Source: Amblyomma americanum (lineage: Eukaryota; Arthropoda; Arachnida; Ixodida; Ixodidae). From it: DNA of 64,000 bases. Of this stretch, positions 51,501-61,900 are shown in pieces. A program made the translations under genes and the position numbers. Location: positions 49,316,272-49,380,271 of the forward strand of contig NC_135500.1 of the NCBI RefSeq assembly GCF_052857255.1, in the 5' to 3' direction. The notes below the pieces were generated by a model, which had not been told where the DNA came from, did no database searches, and worked only from the letters and a program-made list of their open reading frames with translations. Each line of letters starts with the position of its first letter. The first letter of the stretch is position 1.

Positions 51501-54500
51501 ATTTTACAAGTCGTCGAAGAGTAGACGAGAGAGAGCTGTTAACTTTTTCTCTCAGAACAGCGCGAAAACTTGTATTCCAGCTCAAAACAACGGGATACAT
51601 CGTTTTAGATCGAAACTAGCGAGATTTACGCACTTCGATTTTACAAGTCGTCGAAGAGTAGACGAGAGAAAGCTGTTAACTTTTTCGCTCAGAACTGAGC
51701 GAAAACTTGTATTCCGGCTAAAACCAACGAGATACATCGTTTTAGATCAAAACTAGCGAGATTTACGTACTTCGATTTTACAAGTCGTCGAAGAGTAGAC
51801 GAGATAGAGCTGTAAACTTTTTCTCTCAGAACGGCGCGAAAACTTGAATTCCGGCTCAAAACAACGGGATGCATCGATTTAGATCGAAACTAGCGAGATT
51901 TACGCACTTCGATTTTACAAGTCGTGGAAGAGTAGACGAGAGAAAGCTGTAAACGTTTCTCTCAGAACTGCGCGAAAACTTGAATTCCGGCTCAAAACAA
52001 CAGGATACATCGTTTTAGATCAATACTAGCGAGATTCACGAACATCGATTTTACAAGTCGTCGAAGAGTAGACGAGAGAGAGCTGTAAACGTTTTCTCTC
52101 AGAACTGCGCGAAAACTTGTATTCCGGCTAAAAACAACGGGGTACATCGTTTTAGATAGAAACTAGCGAGATTTACGCAATTCGATATTATATGTCGTCG
52201 AAAAGTAGACGAGAGAAGGCTGTAAGCTTTTTCTCTCAGAACTGCGCGAAAACTTGAATTCCGGCTCAAAACAACGAGATGCATCGATTTAGATCGAAAC
52301 TAGCGAGATTTACGCACTTCGATTTTACAAGTCGTGGAAGAGTAGACGAGAGAAAGCTGTAAACGTTTCTCTCAGAACTGCGCGAAAACTTGAATTCCGG
52401 CTCAAAACAACAGGATACATCGTTTTAGATCAATATTAGCGAGATTCACGAACATCGATTTTACAAGTCGTCGAAGAGTAGACGAGAGAGAGCTGTAAAC
52501 GTTTTCTCTCAGAACTGCGCGAAAACTTGTATTCCGGCTAAAAACAACGGGATACATCGTTTTAGATCGAAACTAGCTAGATTTACGCACTTCGATTTTA
52601 CAAGTCGTCGAAGAGTAGACGAGAGAAAGCTATAAGCTTTTTCTCTCAGAACTGCGCAAAAACTTGTATTCCGGCTAAAAACAACGGGATACATCGTTTT
52701 AGATCGAAACTAGCTAGATTTACGCACTTCGATTTTACAAGTCGTCGAAGAGTAGACGAGAGAAAGCTATAAGCTTTTTCTCTCAGAACTGCGCGAAAAC
52801 TTGAATTCCGGCTCAAAACAACGGGATACATCGTTTTAGATCGAAACTAGAGAGATTCAGGATCATAGATTTTACAAGTCGACAAAGGGTAGACGAGAGA
52901 AAGCTATAAACTTTCTCTCAGAACTGCGCGAAAACTTGTATTCCGGGTCAAAACCACGGGATACATCGTTTTAGATCAAAACGAGCGAGATTTACGCACT
53001 TCGATTTTACAAGTCGTCGAAGAGTAGACAAGAGAAAGGTGTAAACATTTTCTCTCAGAACTGCGCAAAACTTGTATTCCGACTAAAAGCAACGAGATAG
53101 ATTGTTTTAGATCAAAACTAGCGAGATTTACGTACTTTGATTTTACAAGTCGTCGAAGAGTAGACGAGAGAGAGCTGTAAACTTTTTCTCTCAGAACTGC
53201 GCCAAAACATGTATTCCGGCTCAAAATAACGGGATACATCGTTTTAGATCGAAACTAGCGAGATTCACGAACTTCGATTTTAGAAGTCGCCGAAGAGTAG
53301 ACGAGAGAAAGGTTTAAACTTTTTCTTTCAGAACTGCGCGAAAACTTGTATTCCGGCTCAAAACAACGAGATACATCGTTTTAGATCAAAACTAGCGAGA
53401 TTTACGTACTTCGATTTTACAAGTCGTCGAAGAGTAGACGAGAGAGAGCTGTAAACGTTTTCTCTCAGAACGGCGCGAAAACTTCTATTCCGGCTCAAAA
53501 CAACGGGATACATTGTTGTAGATCGAAACTAGCAAAATTCACGAACATCGATTTTACAAGTCGCCGAAGAGTAGACAAGAGAAAGGTGTAAACATTTTCT
53601 CTCAGAACTGCGCAAAACTTGTATTCCGACTAAAAGCAACGAGATAGATCGTTTTAGATCAAAACTAGCGAGATTTACGTACTTTGATTTTACAAGTTGT
53701 CGAAGAGTAGACGAGAGAGAGCTGTAAACTTTTTCTCTCAGAACTGCGCCAAAACTTGTATTCCGGCTCAAAATAACGGGATACATCGTTTTAGATCGAA
53801 ACTAGCGAGATTCACGAACATCGATTTTAGAAGTCGCCGAAGAGTAGACGAGAGAAAGGTTTAAACTTTTTCTTTCAGAACTGCGCGAAAACTTGTATTC
53901 CGGCTCAAAACAACGGGATACATCGTTTTAGATAGAAACTAGCGAGATTTACGCAATTCGATATTACATGTCGTCGAAAAGTAGACGAGAGAAGGCTGTA
54001 AGCTTTTTCTCTCAGAACTGCGCGAAAACTTGAATTCCGGCTCAAAACAACGGGATGCATCGATTTAGATCAAAACTAGCGAGATTTACGCACTTCGATT
54101 TTACAAGTCGTGGAAGAGTAGACGAGAGAAAGCTGTAAACGTTTCTCTCAGAACTGCGCGAAAACTTGAATTCCGGCTCAAAACAACAGGATACATCGTT
54201 TTAGATCAATACTAGCGAGATTCACGAACATCGATTTTACAAGTCGTCGAAGAGTAGACGAGAGAGAGCTGTAAACGTTTTCTCTCAGAACTGCGCGAAA
54301 ACTTGTATTCCGGCTAAAAACAACGGGATACATCGTTTTAGATCGAAACTAGCTAGATTTACGCACTTCGATTTTACAAGTCGTCGAAGAGTAGACGAGA
54401 GAAAGCTATAAGCTTTTTCTCTCAGAACTGCGCGAAAACTTGAATTCCGGCTCAAAACAACGGGATACATCGTTTTAGATCGAAACTAGAGAGATTCAGG

Positions 54501-57500
54501 ATCATAGATTTTACAAGTCGACAAAGGGTAGACGAGAGAAAGCTGTAAACTTTCTCTCAGAACTGCGCGAAAACTTGTATTCCGGGTCAAAACCACGGGA
54601 TACATCGTTTTAGATCAAAACGAGCGAGATTTACGCACTTCGATTTTACAAGTGGTCAAAGAGTAGACGAGAGAAAGCTGTTAACTTTTTCTCTCAGAAC
54701 TGAGCGAAAACTTGTATTCCGGCTAAAAACAACGAGATACATCGTTTTATATCAAAACTAGCGAGATTTACGTACTTCGATTTTACAAGTCGTCGAAGAG
54801 TAGATGAGAGATAGCTGTAAACTTTTTCTCTCAGAACTGCGCAAAAACTTGAATTTCGGCTCAAAACAACGGAATACATCGTTTCAGATCGAAAGTAGAG
54901 AGGTTCACGAACAGAGATTTTACAAGTCGTCGAAGGGTAGACGAGAGTAGGCTGTAAACTTTTTCTCTCAGAACTGCGCGAAAACTTCTATTCCGGCTCA
55001 AACAACGGGATACATTGTTTTAGATCGAAACTAGCAAAATTCACGAACATCGATTTTACAAGTCGTCGAAGAGTAGACAAGAGAAAGGTGTAAACATTTT
55101 CTCTCAGAACTGCGCAAAACTTGTATTCCGACTAAAAGCAACGAGATACATCGTTTTAGATCAAAACTAGCGAGATTCACGAACATCGATTTTACAAGTC
55201 GTCGAAGAGTAGACGAGAGAGAGCTGTTAACTTTTTCTCTCAGAACAGCGCGAAAACTTGTATTCCGGCTCAAAACAACGGGATACATCGTTTTAGATCG
55301 AAACTAGCTAGATTTACGCACTTCGATTTTACAAGTCGTCGAAGAGTAGACGAGAGAAAGCTATAAGCTTTTTCTCTCAGAACTGCGCGAAAACTTGAAT
55401 TCCGGCTCAAAACAACGGGATACATCGTTTTAGATCGAAACTAGAGAGATTCAGGATCATATATTTTACAAGTCGACAAAGGGTAGACGAGAGAAAGCTG
55501 TAAACTTTCTCTCAGAACTGCGCGAAAACTTGTATTCCGGGTCAAAACCACGGGATACATCGTTTTAGATCAAAACGAGCGAGATTCACGCACTTCGATT
55601 TTACAAGTGGTCAAAGAGTAGACGAGAGAAAGCTGTTAACTTTTTCTCTCAGAACTGCGCAAAAAACTTGAATTTCGGCTCAGAACAACGGAATACATCG
55701 TTTTAGATCGAAAGTAGAGAGATTCACGAACATAGATTTTACAAGTCGTCGAAGGGTAGACGAGAGTAGGCTGTAATCTTTCTCTCAGAACTGCGCGAAA
55801 ACTTGTATTCCGGCTCAAAACAACGGGATACATCGTTTTAGATTGAAACAAGCGAGATTTACGCACTTCGATTTTAGAAGTCGTCGAAAAAGAGACGAGA
55901 GAAAGCTGTTACCTTTTTCTCTCAGAACTGCGCGTAAACTTCTATTCCGGCTCAAAACTACGGGATACATCGTTTTAGATCGAAACTAGCGCGATTTACG
56001 CACTTCGATTTTACAAGTCGTCGAAGAGTAGACGAGAGAAAGCTGTAAACTTTTTCTCTCTGAACTGCGCGAAAACTTTTATACTGGCTGAAAACAACGG
56101 TATACATTGTTTTAGATCGAAACTAGCAAAATTCACGAACATCGATTTTACAAGTCGTCGAAGAGTAGACAAGAGAAAGGTGTAAACATTTTCTTTCAGA
56201 ACTGCGCGAAAACTTGTATTCCGGCTAAAAACAACGAGATACATCGTTTTAGATCAAAACTAGCGAGATTTACGTACTTGCATTTTACAAGTCGTCGAAG
56301 AGTAGACGAGAGAAAGCTGTAAACTTTTTCTCTCAGAACTGCGCGAAAACTTCTATTCCGGCTCAAACAACGGGATACATTGTTTTAGATCGAAACTAGC
56401 AAAATTCACGAACATCGATTTTACAAGTCGTCGAAGAGTAGACAAGAAAAAGGTGTAAACATTTTCTCTCAGAACTGCGCAAAACTTGTATTCCGACTAA
56501 AAACAACGGGATACATCGTTTTAGACCGAAACTAGCGAGATTCACGAACATCGATTTTACAAGTCGTCGAAGAGTAGAAGAGAGAGAGCTGTAACCTTTT
56601 GCTCTCATAACGGCGCGAAAACTTGTATTCCGGCTCAAAACAACGGGATACATCGTTTTAGAACGAAACTAGCGAGATTTACGCACTTCGATTTTACAAG
56701 TCGTCGAAGAGTAGACGAGAGAGAGCTGTAAACTTTTTCTCTCAGAACTGCGCCAAAACTTGTATTCCGGCTCAAAATAACGGGATACATCGTTTTAGAT
56801 CGAAACTAGCGAGATTCACGAACATCGATTTTAGAAGTCGCCGAAGAGTAGACGAGAGAAAGGTTTAAGCTTTTTCTTTCAGAACTGCGCGAAAACTTGT
56901 ATTCCGGCTCAAAACAACGGGATACATCGTTTTAGATAGAAACTAGCGAGATTTACGCAATTCGATATTACATGTCGTCGAAAAGTAGACGAGAGAAGGC
57001 TGTAAGTTTTTTCTCTCAGAACTGCGCGAAAACTTGAATTCCGGCTCAAAACAACGGGATGCATCGATTTAGATGGAAACTAGCGAGATTTACGCACTTC
57101 GATTTTACAAGTCGTGGAAGAGTAGACGAGAGAAAGCTGTAAACGTTTCTCTCAGAACTGCGCGAAAACTTGAATTCCGGCTCAAAACAACAGGATACAT
57201 CTCTTTAGATCAAAACTAGCGAGATTCACGAACATCGATTTTACAAGTCGTCGAAGAGTAGACGAGAGAAAGCTATAAGCTTTTTCTCTCAGAACTGCGC
57301 GAAAACTTGAATTCCGGCTCAAAACAACGGGATACATCGTTTTAGATCGAAACTAGAGAGATTCAGGATCATAGATTTTACAAGTCGACAAAGTGTAGAC
57401 GAGAGAAAGCTGTAAACTTTCTCTCAGAACTGCGCGAAAACTTGTATTCCGGGTCAAAACCACGGGATACATCGTTTTAGATCAAAACGAGCGAGATTCA

Positions 57501-58963
57501 CGCACTTCGATTTTACAAGTGGTCAAAGAGTAGACGAGAAAAAGCTGTTACCTTTTTCTCTCAGAACTGAGCGAAAACTTGTATTCCGGCTAAAAACAAC
57601 GAGATACAACGTTTTAGATCAAAACTAGCGAGATTTACGTACTTCGATTTTACAAGTCGTCGAAGAGTAGACGAGAGATAGCTGTAAACTTTTTCTCTCA
57701 GAACTGCGCAAAAACTTGAATTTCGGCTCAGAACAACGGAATACATCGTTTTAGATCGAAAGTAGAGAGATTCACGAACATAGATTTTACAAGTCGTCGA
57801 AGGGTAGACGAGAGTAGGCTGTAAACTTTCTCTCAGAACTGCGCGAAAACTTGTATTCCGGCTCAAAACAACGGGATACATCGTTTTAGATCGAAACAAG
57901 CGAGATTTACGCACTTCGATTTTAGAAGTCGTCGAAAAAGAGACGAGAGAAAGCTGTTACCTTTTTCTCTCAGAACTGCGCGTAAACTTGTATTCCGGCT
58001 CAAAACTACGGGATACATCGTTTTAGATCGAAACTAGCGCGATTTACGCACTTCGATTTTACAAGTCGTCGAAGAGTAGACGAGAGAAAGCTGTAAACTT
58101 TTTCTCTCTGAACTGCGCGAAAACTTTTATTCTGGCTCAAAACAACGGGATACATTGTTTTAGATCGAAACTAGCAAAATTCACGAACATCGATTTTACA
58201 AGTCGTCGAAGAGTAGACAAGAGAAAGGTGTAAACATTTTCTTTCAGAACTGCGCGAAAACTTGTATTCCGGCTAAAAACAACGAGATACATCGTTTTAG
58301 ATCAAAACTAGCGAGATTTACGTACTTGCATTTTACAAGTCGTCGAAGAGTAGACGAGAGAAAGCTGTAAACTTTTTCTCTCAGAACTGCGCGAAAACTT
58401 CTATTCCGGCTCAAACAACGGGATACATTGTTTTAGATCGAAACTAGCAAAATTCACGATCATCGATTTTACAAGTCGTCGAAGAGTAGACAAGAGAAAG
58501 GTGTAAACATTTTCTCTCAGAACTGCGCAAAACTTGTATTCCGACTAAAAGCAACGAGATACATCGTTTTAGATCAAAACTAGCGAGATTCACGAACATC
58601 GATTTTACAAGTCGTCGAAGAGTAGACGAGAGAGAGCTGTAAACGTTTTCTCTCAGAACTGCGCGAAAACTTGTATTCCACCTAAAAACAACGGGATACA
58701 TCGTTTTAGATCGAAACTAGCTTGATTTACGCACTTCGATTTTACAAGTCGTCGAAGAGTAGACGAGGGAAAGCTTTAAGCTTTTTCTCTCAGAACTGCG
58801 CGAAAACGTATTCCGGCTCAAAACAACGGGATACATCGTTTTAGATCGAAACTAGAGAGATACAGGATCATAGATTTTACAAGTCCACAAAGGGTAGACG
58901 AGCGAAAGCTGTAAACTGTCTCTCAGAACTGCGCGAAAACTTCTATTCCGGCTCAAACAACGG
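48590..58963 (+). repeat. C unit 5 (10374 bp, long form)
   Basis: Second long C unit. It follows C1 at offsets 19774 and 19910 to 57458. At 51844 it leaves the C1 order (CTTGAATTCC instead of CTTCTATTCC), runs about 290 bp matching 32344-32634 (offset 19500), then steps back to the 32230 equivalent at about 52140. Three monomers are thus repeated and two lost. From about 57449 it follows B3/C1 at offset 30148. Confidence 0.85.
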
Positions 58964-61900
58964 GATATATTGTTTTAGATCGAAACTAGCAAAATTCACA
59001 AACATCGATTTTACAAGTCGTCGAAGAGTAGACAAGAGAAAGGTGTAAACATTTTCTCTCAGAACTGCGCAAAACTTGTATTCCGACTAAAAGCAACGAG
59101 ATACATCGTTTTAGATCAAAACGAGCGAGATTTACGCACTTCGATTTTACAAGTCGTCGAAGAGTAGACGAGAGAAAGCTGTCAACTTTTTCTCTCAGAA
59201 CTGAGCGAAAACTTGTATTCCGGCTAAAAACAACGAGATACATCGTTTTAGATCAAAACTGGCGAGATTTACGTACTTCGATTTTACAAGTCGTCGAAGA
59301 GTAGACGAGAGAGAGCTGTTAACTTTTTCTCTCAGAACAGCGCGAAAACTTGTATTCCGGCTCAAAACAACGGGATACATCGCTTTAGATCGAAACTAGC
59401 GAGATTTACGCACTTCGATTTTACAAGTCGTCGAAGAGTAGACGAGAGAAAGCTGTTAACTTTTTCGCTCAGAACTGAGCGAAAACTTGTATTCCGGCTA
59501 AAAACAACGAGATACATCGTTTTAGATCAAAACTAGCGAGATTTACGTACTTCGATTTTACAAGTCGTCGGAGAGTAGACGAGAGAGAGCTGTAAACTTT
59601 TTCTCTCAGAACGGCGCGAAAACTTCTATTCCGGCTCAAAACAACGGGATACATTGTTGTAGATCGAAACTAGCCAAATTCACGAACATCGATTTTACAA
59701 GTCGTCGAAGAGTAGACAAGAGAAAGGTGTAAACATTTTCTCTCAGAACTGCGCAAAACTTGAATTCCGACTAAAAGCAACGAGATAGATCGTTTTAGAT
59801 CAAAACTAGCGAGATTTACGTACTTTGATTTTACAAGTCGTCGAAGAGTAGACGAGAGAGAGCTGTAAACTTTTTCTCTCAGAACTGCGCCAAAACTTGT
59901 ATTCTGGCTCAAAACAACGGGATACATCGTTTTAGATCGAAACTAGCGAGATTCACGAACATCGATTTTAGAAGTCGCCGAAGAGTAGACGAGAGAAAGG
60001 TTTAAACTTTTTCTTTCAGAACTGCGCGAAAACTTGTATTCCGGCTCAAAACAACGAGATACATCGTTTTAGATCAAAACTAGCGAGATTTACGTACTTC
60101 GATTTTACAAGTCGTCGAAGAGTAGACGAGAGAGAGCTGTAAACTTTTTCTCTCAGAACGGCGCGAAAACTTCTATTCCGGCTCAAAACAACGGGATACA
60201 TTGTTGTAGATCGAAACTAGCAAAATTCACGAACATCGATTTTACAAGTCGTCGAAGAGTAGACAAGAGAAAGGTGTAAACATTTTCTCTCAGAACTGCG
60301 CAAAACTTGTATTCCGACTAAAAGCAACGAGATAGATCGTTTTAGATCAAAACTAGCGAGATTCACGAACATCGATTTTACAAGTCGTCGAAGAGTAGAC
60401 GAGAGAGAGCTAAAAACGTTTTCTCTCAGAACTGCGCGAAAACTTGTATTCCGGCTAAGAACAACGGGATACATCGTTTTAGATCGAAACTAGCTAGATT
60501 TACGCACTTCGATTTTACAAGTCGTCGGAGAGTAGACGAGAGAAAGCTATAAGCTTTTTCTCTCAGAACTACGCGAAAACTTGAATTCCGGCTCAAAACA
60601 ACGGGATACATCGTTTTAGATCGAAACTAGAGAGATTCAGGATCATAGATTTTACAAGTCGACAAAGGGTAGACGAGAGAAAGCTGTAAACTTTCTCTCA
60701 GAACTGCGCGAAAACTTGTATTCCGGGTCAAAACCACGGGATACATCGTTTTAGATCAAAACGAGCGAGATTTACGCACTTCGATTTAACAAGTGGTCAA
60801 AGAGTAGACGAGAGAAAGCTGTTAACTTTTTCTCTCAGAACTGAGCGAAAACTTGTATTCCGGCTAAAAACAACGAGATACATCGTTTTAGATCAAAACT
60901 AGCGAGATTTACGTACTTCGATTTTACAAGTCGTCGAAGAGTAGATGAGAGATAGCTGTAAACTTTTTCTCTCAGAACTGCGCAAAAACTTGAATTTCGG
61001 CTCAGAACAACGGAATGCATCGTTTTAGATCGAAAGTAGAGAGGTTCACGAACATAGATTTTACAAGTCGTCGAAGGGTAGACGAGAGTAGGCTGTAAAC
61101 TTTCTCTCAGAACTGCGCGAAAGCTTGTATTCCGGCTTAAAACAACGGGATACATCGTTTTAGATCGAAACAAGCGAGATTTACGCACTTCGATTTTAGA
61201 AGTCGTCGAAGAAGAGTCGAGAGAAAGCTGTTAACTTTTTCACTCAGAACTGCGCGTAAACTTGTATTCCGGCTCGAAACTACGGGATACATCGTTTTAG
61301 ATTGAAACTAGCGCGATTTACGCACTTCGATTTTACAAGTCGTCGAAGAGTAGACGAGAGAAAGCTGTAAACGTTTTCTCTCTCAACTGCGCGAAAACTT
61401 GAATTCCGGCTCAAAACAACGGGATACATCGTTTTAGATCGAAACTAGCGAGATTTACGCACTTCGATTTTACAAGTCGTCGAAGAGTAGACGAGAGAAA
61501 GCTGTTAACTTTTTCGCTCAGAACTGAGCGAAAACTTGTATTCCGGCTAAAACCAACGAGATACATCGTTTTAGATCAAAACTAGCGAGATTTACGTACT
61601 TCGATTTTACAAGTCGTCGAAGAGTAGACGAGATAGAGCTGTAAACTTTTTCTCTCAGAACGGCGCGAAAACTTCTATTCCGGCTCAGAACAACGGGATA
61701 CATTGTTGTAGATCGAAACTAGCAAAATTCACGAACATCGATTTTAGAAGTCGCCGAAGAGTAGACGAGAGAAAGGTTTAAACTTTTTCTTTCAGAACTG
61801 CGCGAAAACTTGTATTCCGGCTCAAAACAACGGGGTACATCGTTTTAGATAGAAACTAGCGAGATTTACGCAATTCGATATTATATGTCGTCGAAAAGTA

